This document shows positions 34,413 to 42,574 of a DNA stretch of 64,000 bases, piece after piece (position 1 is the first letter of the stretch; every line of letters begins with the position of its first letter). This DNA is from Halobaculum sp. MBLA0147 (GTDB taxonomy: Archaea > Halobacteriota > Halobacteria > Halobacteriales > Haloferacaceae): positions 124,001 to 188,000 of the forward strand of contig NZ_JBGKAD010000003.1 in the NCBI RefSeq assembly GCF_041361345.1, written 5' to 3'. The notes beneath the pieces were generated by a model. The model saw only the letters and a list, made by a program, of their open reading frames with translations, had not been told where the DNA came from and did not search any database. Made by a program: the position numbers and the translations under genes.

Positions 34413-35528
34413 ATGGCGACCGAGACGGCGTCCGATCCGGAGCAGCCGAGTCGGCGCGAGCGGTGGCTCGGCTGGATCGACGGCTCGCTGCTCACGCTCG
34501 TCGTCGGGAGCCTCCTCGTCACCGTCGGCGGGGGGCTCGTCCAGGTGAGCTTCGGCGCGTTCTCGATGAGTATCCTCGAGGCGTGGCGGGCCGTCTTCGA
34601 CCCGAACGTGCTGTTGTCCGCGCAGGCGTGGGAGGCGTTCCTGCTCGGCGGCGAACTGCCCGAGATGAACAAACGCAGCCTGATCGTCTGGAACATCCGC
34701 CTCCCGCGCGTGCTGGTCGGCGTGTTCGTGGGGACGAACCTCGCCGTCTCCGGCGCGATCTTCCAGGCGGTGACGCGCAACGAACTCGCCAGTCCGTTCG
34801 TCCTCGGCGTCTCGTCGGGCGCCGGGCTGGCGATCCTGTTGACGCTCGTCGTCTTCTCGGGGCTGTCGGCGGTCCTGCCGATCGTCGCCGCCGTCGGCGG
34901 GGCGGTCGCGTTCCTGATCGTCTACGTCATCGCGTGGAAGAACGGCACCTCGCCGGTTCGATTGGTGCTGGCGGGTGTGATCGTCGGGACCGTCTTCGGG
35001 AGTCTCCAGACGGGACTGTTCTTCTTCGCCGACGACATCGGCGTCGTCCAGTCCGCCATCGCCTGGACGACCGGCTCGTTGACCGGGACCGACTGGGAAC
35101 AAGTCCGGATGGCACTGCCGTGGACCGTCCTGGCGATCGGACTCGCACTTGTCAGCTCCCGCCAGTTGAACGTCCTCTTGCTCGGCGAGGAGACCGCGAG
35201 TTCCCTCGGGATGAACGTCGAGCGGGTCCGGTTCGCGCTGTCGGGCGTGGCGGTGTTGGCCGCGGCCGCGAGCATCGCCGTCGCGGGGATCGTCGGCTTC
35301 GTCGGACTGATCGTCCCGCACATGGTCCGGACAGTCGTCGGGAGCGACTACAAGAAGCTCGTCGTCGGCTGCGTGTTCGCCGGGCCGGCGCTGATGGTCG
35401 CCGCCGACGTCGGGGCCCGCCTCGCGTTCGACCCCGTCCAGATCCCCGTCGGGATCGTCACGGGCCTCGTCGGTGGACCGTACTTCCTCTACCTGATGCG
35501 CAAACAGGAACAGATGGGTGAGATCTGA
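34413..35528 (+). CDS. iron-siderophore ABC permease (FecCD family)
   Basis: 371 residues with about ten hydrophobic segments. LPRVLVGVFVGTNLAVSGAIFQAVTRNELASP, hallmark RLPRVLVG..G..LAVSGAIFQ..TRN.LASP, is the FecCD/BtuC signature, and GFVGLIVPHMVR and DVGARL are present. It channels ferric-siderophore, haem or cobalamin; iron is favoured by the operator and neighbours. Only one permease gene is present, so it should act as a homodimer. The ATG abuts the leader ORF and the stop overlaps the ATPase start (TGATG). Confidence 0.92.
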   Translation: MATETASDPEQPSRRERWLGWIDGSLLTLVVGSLLVTVGGGLVQVSFGAFSMSILEAWRAVFDPNVLLSAQAWEAFLLGGELPEMNKRSLIVWNIRLPRVLVGVFVGTNLAVSGAIFQAVTRNELASPFVLGVSSGAGLAILLTLVVFSGLSAVLPIVAAVGGAVAFLIVYVIAWKNGTSPVRLVLAGVIVGTVFGSLQTGLFFFADDIGVVQSAIAWTTGSLTGTDWEQVRMALPWTVLAIGLALVSSRQLNVLLLGEETASSLGMNVERVRFALSGVAVLAAAASIAVAGIVGFVGLIVPHMVRTVVGSDYKKLVVGCVFAGPALMVAADVGARLAFDPVQIPVGIVTGLVGGPYFLYLMRKQEQMGEI

Positions 35529-36433
35529 TGGCACGACAACGAACCGGCGATCCACGGGAGAACGGGCACAGTTCGGACGGTCCAGACGGACACAGTTCGG
35601 GACAGACCGACGACGATCCGCCGAGCGAGCGTCCCGGCGGTCGCCTCGCCGGAGAGGACCTCGTGTTGTCGTACCCGACCGGCGACGGGCCGGTGGTCGA
35701 CGGGGAGTCGATCACGGCCGAGGCGGGCGCGGTGACGGCACTCGTCGGACCGAACGGCTCCGGGAAGAGTACCCTGCTGAAGGGCCTCGCCGACCAACTG
35801 GAACCCGACGCGGGGTCGGTCCTCGTAGACGGGCGCTCGGTCCAGTCGTTCGACGAGAAGGAACTCGCTCGGACGCTGGGGCTGCTCTCACAGGAGAGCA
35901 CCGCCCCCGACAGCATCACCGTCGAGGATCTCGTCTACCACGGGCGGTATCCACACCGCGGGTTCTTCGAGCACACGACCGCCGAGGACGAGCGAGCCAT
36001 CGACCGCGCCGTCGAGTTGGCCGGCTGTGGCCACCTCCGCGACCGCGAGGTGGGGAGTCTCAGCGGGGGGCAGAAACAACTCGCCTGGATCGCGATGGTG
36101 CTCGCCCAGGACACCGACGTGCTCTTGCTCGACGAGCCGACGACGTTCCTCGACTTACACCACCAACTGGAGGTGATGGAGATCGTCGAGACGCTCCGCG
36201 AGGAGAGCGACATCACCGTCGTGGTGGTCCTCCACGACATCCAGCAGGCGGCACGCCTCGCCGACGAGATGGTGGCGTTGCGTGACGGGGAGATCCAGGC
36301 GCGTGGCCCGCCGGAGTCCGTCGTCACCGAGTCGCTGCTCGCGGAGGTGTTCGACGTCGAAGCCGAGGTCGAACACACCCCACGCGGCCCCCGGATCGAC
36401 CCGCTGCGCCCCCGACCCGACGGACGCGAGTGA
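35528..36433 (+). CDS. iron-siderophore ABC ATPase (FecE-like)
   Basis: 301 residues with a Ser/Gly/Asp-rich head of about 40. Walker A GPNGSGKST, signature LSGGQKQ, Walker B VLLLDEPTT and switch HDIQQAARLAD are intact. QESTAPDSITVEDLVYHGRYPH matches FecE/FhuC ATPases, hallmark VEDLV..GRYPH. Overlaps the permease stop by one base. Followed 55 bp later by its likely binding protein under a separate copy of the operator. Confidence 0.92.
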   Translation: MARQRTGDPRENGHSSDGPDGHSSGQTDDDPPSERPGGRLAGEDLVLSYPTGDGPVVDGESITAEAGAVTALVGPNGSGKSTLLKGLADQLEPDAGSVLVDGRSVQSFDEKELARTLGLLSQESTAPDSITVEDLVYHGRYPHRGFFEHTTAEDERAIDRAVELAGCGHLRDREVGSLSGGQKQLAWIAMVLAQDTDVLLLDEPTTFLDLHHQLEVMEIVETLREESDITVVVVLHDIQQAARLADEMVALRDGEIQARGPPESVVTESLLAEVFDVEAEVEHTPRGPRIDPLRPRPDGRE

Positions 36434-36468
36434 CGGCCGACCCGACGGATCGAAACGGTCTTGTACGT

Positions 36469-36484
36469 TTTAGGTTCGCCTAAA
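36469..36484. promoter_or_regulatory. DtxR/SirR-type iron operator 2
   Basis: TTTAGG-TTCG-CCTAAA, perfect arms, 4 nt before the ATG at 36489. Same layout as operators 1 and 3. Confidence 0.85.
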
Positions 36485-36488
36485 TCGT

Positions 36489-37736
36489 ATGGCAGACGAG
36501 CCACGAGACGAGACGACGCGAACACGCAGAGAGTACGTGAAGTACGGCGGCGCAGTCGTCGGTGGTGGGCTCCTCGCCGGCTGTGCGGGGCAGTCGGAGT
36601 CCGGCGCGGGTGAGACGACGACGGAGACGGCCACCGCGACCGAAACGCCGACACCGACAGAGACGGAGGGAGAGACCGAGACCCCCACGGCGACCGACGA
36701 GAGTTGGTCGGTAGAGTTGTCGCCGGTCGGCAGCGTCGAGTTCGACGCCGTCCCGGAGGAGGCGGTCGTCTACTCCAACCACGACGCGGACATCCTCGTG
36801 TCACTCGGACAGGCGGACGCGATCCAGTCGCTCGGGTTCCCGGAGAACTACAGCGCCACTTACTACGACGAACTGCCGGGGGTCTCGCTGGACACCGACG
36901 ACCTGACGCAGATCTACGACGACGGGGTCGACAAGGAGATCTTCTACGAACTCGAAGCCGACGTTCACCACATCGACCCGGTCTGGTTCTCCAGTTGGTC
37001 GTCGTTCGACGAGGCGGACGTCGAGGAGTTGTCGTCGAACGTCGCCCCGTTCTTCGCCAACTACCACAGTCGGACGAACGTCGCCCCCGAATCCGCCTCG
37101 AACTACCAGTTCTACTCCATCTGGGAACTCGTCGACAAGTACGCCCGTGTCTACCAGGTGCCGGAGCGTGGTGAGCGGCTGAAGGCGATCCGCGACGGAA
37201 TGCTGGAGGACATCCAGGCGGAACTGCCGCCGGAGTCGGAGCGCCCGGAGGTGGGTGTCGTCTGGTACGACCGCGAGAAGGAGTCGTTCTGGGTGTACCA
37301 CCTGAACGCGCCCGGGTTCCAGAACGCCCACACGCGGCCGCTGGGTGCGAACGACGCGCTCGCGGAGCTCCCGAGCGGCCCGCGCAGCGGGTGGTCCGAC
37401 AGCGCACTGATCGGGATGGAGGCGATGCTGGAGGTGGACCCGGACGTGTTGGTCCACTTCTCCGACTGGCAGAACCCCGACGAGGCGACGGAGGCGTTCT
37501 TCGCGCTGGAGGACCACCCGGTCGGGAGCCAGTTGACGGCGGTACAGAACGACCGGCTCTACGCCGGCGGCGACGCCTTCCAGGGGCCGATCATCAACAT
37601 CTTCCAGACGGAACTCACGGCCAAGCAGTTCTACCCGGACCTGTTCGGCCAGCCGCCGGAGCCGGGCAACACCGGCGACCTGGGCGAGTTGTTCGACCCG
37701 CAGGCGGTCGCAGACGTGATCACCGGGGACGACTGA
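36489..37736 (+). CDS. iron-siderophore binding lipoprotein 1
   Basis: 415 residues. Tat signal TRREYVKYGGAVVGGGLLAGC with lipobox, then a Thr/Glu/Pro spacer (about 34-70). The mature domain (VPEEAVVYSNHDADILVSLGQADAIQSLG and later QTELTAKQFYPDLFG) is a FepB/FecB-type periplasmic binding fold, anchored outside the membrane. Its start shares near-identical DNA with the paralogue at 38721 (CGCAGAGAGTACGTGAAGTA), evidence of duplication. Own iron operator. 7 bp upstream of the flavoprotein gene, so probably bicistronic. Confidence 0.9.
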   Translation: MADEPRDETTRTRREYVKYGGAVVGGGLLAGCAGQSESGAGETTTETATATETPTPTETEGETETPTATDESWSVELSPVGSVEFDAVPEEAVVYSNHDADILVSLGQADAIQSLGFPENYSATYYDELPGVSLDTDDLTQIYDDGVDKEIFYELEADVHHIDPVWFSSWSSFDEADVEELSSNVAPFFANYHSRTNVAPESASNYQFYSIWELVDKYARVYQVPERGERLKAIRDGMLEDIQAELPPESERPEVGVVWYDREKESFWVYHLNAPGFQNAHTRPLGANDALAELPSGPRSGWSDSALIGMEAMLEVDPDVLVHFSDWQNPDEATEAFFALEDHPVGSQLTAVQNDRLYAGGDAFQGPIINIFQTELTAKQFYPDLFGQPPEPGNTGDLGELFDPQAVADVITGDD

Positions 37737-37743
37737 TCGAGCG

Positions 37744-38616
37744 ATGCCGACGGCACAGTCGGACCCGGACGTGCTCGTCGTCGGCGGGGGGCCGGCGGGC
37801 TGTTCGGCGGCCGTCTTCACCGCCAGGTACGACCTCGACACGCTCGTACTGGACCGGGGCCACTCCTCGCTCCAGCAGTGTGCGTTCGTCGAGAACTACC
37901 TCGGGTTCCCCGGCGGCATCGACGTGGCGACGCTGTACCGGACGATGCACGCTCACGTCGAGCGAGTCGGCGGAACCGTCGTCGACGACATGGTGACGGA
38001 ACTCACCGAGACGGACGCCGGGTTCCGCGTCGAGACGCAAGGGGGCACGTACACGGCAGACCGGGTCGTCGCCGCCTCGACGTACGACGTGAGCTACCTC
38101 GAGAGTGTACTCGGCGAGCACTTCGAGTCGGACGGTGGCGAGACGTGGCTCGATCCGGAGTTGGCCGGGGAGCGCGGGGAGACACCCGTCGACGGGTTGT
38201 GGCTCGCCGGCCCGACCGCGGGAGTCGAGAGCCAGATCGCCGTCGCCGTCGGCCACGGCGCCCGCGTCGGCGTCGCCCTCGTCGAGGCGTACCGCCGCGA
38301 GGCGGAGAACATCTGGCCGGGGTCGGCCGACTACACGGACTGGGTCGTCCAACAGGGACGCTACGAGGGCGAAGAGTGGCTGGAGACGGCGACCGGTTGG
38401 CACCTGGAGGCCGCACCAGAGGACCGCGACGAGGAGGCGGTCCGGGAACTGGCACGCGACCTCGCGGAGCGCCAGCAGGCCCAACAGATCGGCGAGGCGG
38501 AGGTCGCCAGCCGCACCGAGCGCGCCCACCGCCGGCTGCTCGCCCACCTCGACGACGACCTGGTCCTCGAACGGGCACGCGAGATCGAGGCCGAGCGGGC
38601 GGCCGGGGACGGCTGA
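37744..38616 (+). CDS. FAD-dependent oxidoreductase, thioredoxin-reductase-like, in iron operon
   Basis: 290 residues. The FAD motif VVGGGPAGCSAAVFTARY is at the start and the second FAD-binding motif is GLWLAGPTAGVESQIAVAVGHGARVG. The central NADPH domain and the redox CxxC of thioredoxin reductase are missing, and a Glu/Arg-rich helical tail (about 200-290) follows. Position after an iron-binding protein gene suggests release of iron from the siderophore by reduction, or siderophore modification. That is inference; the electron donor is unknown. Confidence 0.75.
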   Translation: MPTAQSDPDVLVVGGGPAGCSAAVFTARYDLDTLVLDRGHSSLQQCAFVENYLGFPGGIDVATLYRTMHAHVERVGGTVVDDMVTELTETDAGFRVETQGGTYTADRVVAASTYDVSYLESVLGEHFESDGGETWLDPELAGERGETPVDGLWLAGPTAGVESQIAVAVGHGARVGVALVEAYRREAENIWPGSADYTDWVVQQGRYEGEEWLETATGWHLEAAPEDRDEEAVRELARDLAERQQAQQIGEAEVASRTERAHRRLLAHLDDDLVLERAREIEAERAAGDG

Positions 38617-38700
38617 ACCGAGAGTGACACCACTCCGGTGACCCACCGATCCCGACGCCGTCGCTGGGTTCCGGCGGAAGTTCGAAACCCACTTCAACTG

Positions 38701-38716
38701 TTTAGGCTGGCCTAAA
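38701..38716. promoter_or_regulatory. DtxR/SirR-type iron operator 3
   Basis: TTTAGG-CTGG-CCTAAA, perfect arms, 4 nt before the ATG at 38721. Third copy of the same element and the same spacing. Confidence 0.85.
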
Positions 38717-38720
38717 ACAC

Positions 38721-39977
38721 ATGGCACGAGAGCCAGCCGGCGAGGAGGCACCAACACGCAGAGAGTACGTGAAGTACGGGGGCGCAGTCGTCGGTAGCGG
38801 CCTGCTCGCCGGCTGTGCGGAGCAGTCGGCGACCGAGACACCGACGGGAACTGAACCGGACACGGAGGCGCCGACGGCGTCGAAGACGGAGACGGAGACC
38901 GCGACACCGGACGACGGGTACTCGGTGTCGTTGGCGCCGGCCGGCGAGGTCTCCTTCGAGGAGGTGCCGGAGGAGGTGTTCACCATCCTCGGGCACCACG
39001 CCGACATGCTGGTCGCGCTCGGTCGTGGCGACGACATCAACGCCGTGCACGCGCCGGAGTACCACCAGTCGCTGTACGAGAAGTTCCTGCACCACCTGGA
39101 GGGTGTCTCCGTCGACTGGGAGGGACTCTACTCCTCGTGGCCGCCGACGAAGGAGAAGCTGTACGAACTCGACAGCGACGTGCACGTCGCCGACCCGGCG
39201 AAGGTCGCGACCGCCGACGGGTGGGACGACGACGACGTTCGCGAGGTGGCAGACACCGTCGCCCCGTGGGTCGGGAACACCCTCAGTGGGACGCACGAAC
39301 AGCCTCCGACTGGCTGGCGCGATCGGTACGAGTACTACACGCTGTGGGAGATCTTCGCGGAGATCGCACGACTGTTCCGAGCGACCGACCGGTACGAGGC
39401 GTTGGCCGCCGTCCGGGAGAGCCTCCGCGAGCGGATCGCCACGGACCTCCCGCCGGAGAGCGAGCGACCGACGGCGGCGCTGGTGTTGTTCGCCGCAGAG
39501 GAGGAGAAGGCGTGGGGGTACAAGCTGAACCACCCGGGGTACTACGCCGCCCACACGCGCCCGATGGGCGTGACGGACGCACTCGCCGAGGCCGTCGGCG
39601 AGGGGTACGGCGACGACGGCCGGAACGTCACCCTCGACTACGAGACCTTGCTGGAGGCCGACCCGGACGTGTTGCTCGTCTTGGGACCGATGACGGGCTA
39701 CTTCGACCTCGGCGAGATCCGGTCGCGACTGGCCGATCACGAGGTCGCGAGTGAACTCACCGCCGTCGAGACGGGCCGGGTGTACGCACAGGGTGCGCGG
39801 CGCCAGGGGCCGATCCTCGAACTGTTCCAGACTGAGATGACGGCGAAGCAACTCTACCCCGACCAGTTCGGCGAGTGGCCGGGCTACGTGGACGGCGAGC
39901 CGTACCCGGAGATTCCCGCCGAGGAGCGCCTCTTCGACCGCGAGCGGGTCGCAGACGTGATCCGCGGCGATCTCTGA
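38721..39977 (+). CDS. iron-siderophore binding lipoprotein 2
   Basis: 418 residues. Tat/lipobox signal TRREYVKYGGAVVGSGLLAGC, Thr/Glu-rich spacer, then the same fold as its paralogue at 36489 (VPEEVFTILGHHADMLVALGRGDDI; QTEMTAKQLYPDQFG). Sequence between the conserved ends has diverged, so ligand specificity may differ. Monocistronic under iron operator 3. It probably shares the single permease/ATPase set upstream. Confidence 0.9.
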   Translation: MAREPAGEEAPTRREYVKYGGAVVGSGLLAGCAEQSATETPTGTEPDTEAPTASKTETETATPDDGYSVSLAPAGEVSFEEVPEEVFTILGHHADMLVALGRGDDINAVHAPEYHQSLYEKFLHHLEGVSVDWEGLYSSWPPTKEKLYELDSDVHVADPAKVATADGWDDDDVREVADTVAPWVGNTLSGTHEQPPTGWRDRYEYYTLWEIFAEIARLFRATDRYEALAAVRESLRERIATDLPPESERPTAALVLFAAEEEKAWGYKLNHPGYYAAHTRPMGVTDALAEAVGEGYGDDGRNVTLDYETLLEADPDVLLVLGPMTGYFDLGEIRSRLADHEVASELTAVETGRVYAQGARRQGPILELFQTEMTAKQLYPDQFGEWPGYVDGEPYPEIPAEERLFDRERVADVIRGDL

Positions 39978-40071
39978 CCCTCGTCGGCCCGGGCTGCCAG
40001 CCGTCGTCCCGCTTCTGTCGGTGATCTCCGCGCCGACAGGCTCAATCGGCTCGCGTTCGAACCGAGTCCCG

Positions 40072-40395
40072 ATGGGCCAACGGACACTCGGCGGGGACGA
40101 CCTCGGACCGCTCCGCGAGGCGTACCTGGAACGGGTCGAGGACCGCCTCCCGGCGCGGGCGCGAGCGGCCGGCGACTGGCCGATCCACGAAGACCACTGC
40201 TTCGCACGTGTCGTGTTGGACAACGTGTTCGGCGACGAGTGGTACGCCCACGTCGACGGCTCGCCGGCCTACGAGCGGCTCTCGCGGGCCGAGTTGGAAC
40301 GGGCGGTCGACATCGCGGACCGGATGCTCTCGGAGGGCCGTCCCGCGGTGATCGAACTGAACGAGAAGTCGTTACGGTGGCGCGGCGAGCGGTGA
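40072..40395 (+). CDS. conserved haloarchaeal hypothetical protein
   Basis: 107 residues from ATG 40072. Soluble, with aromatic and charged motifs WPIHEDHCFARVVLDNVFGDEWYAHV, shown as IHEDHCFARVVLDN, and the ending ALNE-like IELNEKSLRWRGER. Its Cys/His pair could bind metal. The position after an iron-binding protein is suggestive but no operator precedes it. Family not recognised. Confidence 0.6.
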   Translation: MGQRTLGGDDLGPLREAYLERVEDRLPARARAAGDWPIHEDHCFARVVLDNVFGDEWYAHVDGSPAYERLSRAELERAVDIADRMLSEGRPAVIELNEKSLRWRGER

Positions 40396-40477
40396 GGGTG
40401 TCGAGGTGGCGGAGTGGTCGGACGGGTCCTCGTCGGGCCGTGTGCGACCGTGGTGTGACCGTCGAAACCGCGACCTC

Positions 40478-40918
40478 TCACCCGTCGACGACGGTCGCCG
40501 GTGAGAGCCGATCGGTGACGCCGTCGAAGTCGTCGTCGAAGCTGAGAACCGTGTCGAGATCGTGGTACTCGACGGTCGCTACCGTCACGGCGTCGGTGAA
40601 ACTCAGTGTCTGATCGTCGTACGTCTCCTGGATCGCGACCGCGTCGTCGAAGACGGACCGAGACGTGTGCAACAGTTCGATCGCGTCTGGGTACCCGTCA
40701 CCACGGAGCCGTCTTCCGACTTCCAGTCCGGCTTCTCGATCGCCGGTCCGTCGCTGGGTGAGAGTCACAACTTCGTCGTACACGTAGTCCGATGTCGTGA
40801 TCCATCCGTACTGGTCGCTCTGGAGGACGACACGCAACGCGTCGGCGGCCGTCTCGTGTCGCGACGCGTCCGTGTCGTGGTGTGCGTAAAAGACGCCGGT
40901 GTCGACGAAGACACTCAT
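40478..40918 (-). CDS. PIN-domain toxin (VapC-like)
   Basis: 146 residues. Acidic positions Asp6 (FVDTGVF), Glu49 (YVYDEVVT), Asp109 (LSFTDAVTVA) and Asp128 (LSFDDDFD) match the PIN active site. FVDTGVFYAHHD and SFTDAVTVATVEYHDLDTVLSFDDDF are typical of archaeal VapC nucleases. Transcribed after its antitoxin with a 4-bp ATGA overlap. Probably active. Confidence 0.87.
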   Translation of the reverse strand: MSVFVDTGVFYAHHDTDASRHETAADALRVVLQSDQYGWITTSDYVYDEVVTLTQRRTGDREAGLEVGRRLRGDGYPDAIELLHTSRSVFDDAVAIQETYDDQTLSFTDAVTVATVEYHDLDTVLSFDDDFDGVTDRLSPATVVDG

Positions 40919-41190
40919 CCGTAGAGGATGTCGTCGATGTCTGCTTCGTCCGTCTCCACGCCGGAGGAGACGGTTCCACTGTCGAACGCCTCGAACTCCG
41001 CGTCGGAGAGACTCGTCGAGACGTCTCGAAACGAGTCGACGAACTCACTACGGGAGTCGACGGCAGACTGGACGAGGCGCGCCAGCAACTCCTGTTGTGT
41101 GACCTTCTCTCCGGTCTTGAGTTTGATCTCCGCTTGGAGTTCCTCTAACTGGGACTTCGTCTCTTCGTCCATTTTGACTGCGGTCGCCAT
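40915..41190 (-). CDS. antitoxin of PIN-toxin pair
   Basis: 91 residues from ATG 41190. ATAVKMDEETKSQLEELQAEIKLKTGEKVTQQELLARLV, shown by its core KMDEETKSQLEELQAEI and VTQQELLARLV, looks like an RHH-type DNA-binding head found in archaeal antitoxins. The acidic tail ends DEADIDDILYG. The stop overlaps the toxin start. Confidence 0.8.
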   Translation of the reverse strand: MATAVKMDEETKSQLEELQAEIKLKTGEKVTQQELLARLVQSAVDSRSEFVDSFRDVSTSLSDAEFEAFDSGTVSSGVETDEADIDDILYG

Positions 41191-41690
41191 GTGGTCTCCC
41201 GTTGCAAGAGAAACCTAGTCAATGTTTCCACCGTCGATTGCAGATGCGACCCACCCGCTGCACCGACCGTTCGGTGTCCGATGCCGCAGTCGTGTCCCCA
41301 GGCCAGTCGCCACCCGTCGCCGGTACTCGCGGCGACGGCCGTCTCAACGAGTGCGACGCCCACCTGCGTCGGTGTCGCCGACACCGTCGACGCGGGTCAC
41401 CTCCTCCTTACCCGACTCCCGGCGTCCGCGGGTGGGTCCGTCACGAGCGGAGTCGCTCCGGGCCGGGACCTCACCCTCTCGATCGCCAGGTGCAGACACC
41501 TCACCCCTCCGGGAGCCGAGAGCCGACACCACCCTACTCCGGTCGGGGCGAGCGACGGCAGGGGTCGGCGGGGACGACGCAGCTCGTCGGTGAACGCAGC
41601 CGATTCCGCGACACTGTGAGTGGCGCTCACACGACACGGTCTGTGTAGTTAGCGCCGTGATACTCCCCCGAGACGTGTGTCTGTAGACAC
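41191..41690. other. 500-bp region without a supported gene
   Basis: Several overlapping frames are open on both strands, but none has haloarchaeal codon bias or a recognisable domain. The right end carries the hairpin at 41663-41702; the left end should carry the promoter of the antitoxin gene. Confidence 0.5.
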
Positions 41691-41702
41691 GTGCTGGGGG
41701 AG
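41663..41702 (+). promoter_or_regulatory. hairpin enclosing the start codon of the zinc-ribbon gene
   Basis: Outer stem CTCCCCC / GGGGGAG (7 bp), a 3-nt internal mismatch, inner stem ACGTGT / ACACGT (6 bp) and an 8-nt loop. The GTG at 41691 lies in the 3' side of the inner stem. Could sequester the start in the RNA, or be a DNA operator. Confidence 0.55.
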
Positions 41703-41834
41703 ATCAAGCGCCTCTTCGTCGGAACGGAGAGTACACGGGCGGTGGTCGAGTGTCGACACTGCGGTGTCTCGCACGACGAGCACGCCGAGAACTGTGTGCA
41801 GTGCGGCGGCGACGTGACCAGCTACGACGTGTAG
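41691..41834 (+). CDS. 47-residue zinc-ribbon protein
   Basis: Too short for standard ORF calling. GTG start, then LGEIKRLFVGTESTRAVVECRHCG...CVQCGGDVTSYDV: two CxxCG knuckles (ECRHCG and NCVQCGG) 13 residues apart, the classic zinc ribbon. No other start is available after the upstream in-frame stop. Haloarchaea encode many such micro-proteins of unknown role; regulation by protein or nucleic-acid contact is likely. Confidence 0.72.
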   Translation: MLGEIKRLFVGTESTRAVVECRHCGVSHDEHAENCVQCGGDVTSYDV

Positions 41835-42031
41835 CCACGAGCGGGTCGGAGTCGGGAGCCTCCGGGTCGAGCGCGGCGACACCCGTGCGACGACGAGACG
41901 GCGGCCGGCGGGCACCGGCCGAGTGGGACCGTCTCGGACCGCGGGTGTCGCGGGGGAGTCGTGGCTCTCGGGCGATCGAGACGAGGCCGCCGATCCACTC
42001 ACGCGCGGTCGAGACTGGGTCACCGATCCAC

Positions 42032-42244
42032 TCACGCGATCGGAACGAGACCGCCGAGCCACAGGAGTACCGGTACCGAGCCGGCGGCGGCGACGAGCCC
42101 GCCGTACACCCGTTCGCCGGCGGCGTGGACGCGGTAGCCGCAGTAAAGCGCCACCGTCCCGGCGAGTGGGAGGAGGAACACCAACGCGAGGACGGCCGCC
42201 GCCGTCCCGCCGAGTGCGTACCGCGTCGGTCTGGCTCGCGTCAC
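42032..42244 (-). CDS. small two-helix membrane protein
   Basis: 70 residues from GTG 42244. Basic N-terminus TRARPTRYALGG, helix about 10-34 (TAAAVLALVFLLPLAGTVALYCGY), loop, helix about 45-68 (VYGGLVAAAGSVPVLLWLGGLV). No family recognised; reading frame and codon use support it. Confidence 0.5.
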   Translation of the reverse strand: MTRARPTRYALGGTAAAVLALVFLLPLAGTVALYCGYRVHAAGERVYGGLVAAAGSVPVLLWLGGLVPIA

Positions 42245-42441
42245 GACCCTACGGTGGTGGGGTCACCCACTTCGGTCTTGCGGCCCCGCGACTCGCCCCC
42301 ACCGAGCCACCGTCACCACCGCTCGGCAACGTTCGCGCCGGCACCACCATTTATGTACGTCCACTTCGGAATGTCACTCGATGTCGTACGGTGACTCCCG
42401 TAGCGTTCTCTCACGGGGCCCACGAGCCGTGCGACCGCGAC

Positions 42442-42457
42442 CGGGCCGTTAGGCCCG
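42442..42457. repeat. GC inverted repeat upstream of argG
   Basis: CGGGCC-GTTA-GGCCCG, perfect 6-bp arms, about 120 bp before argG. Could be a terminator hairpin for an upstream transcript or an operator; nothing else in 42245-42510 is recognisable. Confidence 0.45.
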
Positions 42458-42509
42458 ATCGTACCATCCCTTCCAGACGGAGACCAGACCTCGACCGGCT
42501 AGCGTGCCG

Positions 42510-42574
42510 TGTATCATTAAATTACAATTTTTCAATCAGCAAATTTATACGGTGTGGCCCCGTCGACACGACCG
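42510..42574 (+). promoter_or_regulatory. argG promoter with AT-rich control element
   Basis: A 45-bp AT-rich island (ATTAAATTACAATTTTTC then CAAATTTATAC) in GC-rich DNA. AATTTATA at 42543-42550 is a good haloarchaeal TATA box; its centre is 28 nt before the ATG at 42575, so the transcript is probably leaderless. The AT-rich half upstream may bind a regulator. Confidence 0.65.

Noticed and set aside
42442-42457. attenuator for argG
   Set aside because: The hairpin lies about 90 bp upstream of the TATA box at 42543, so it would not be in the argG transcript.
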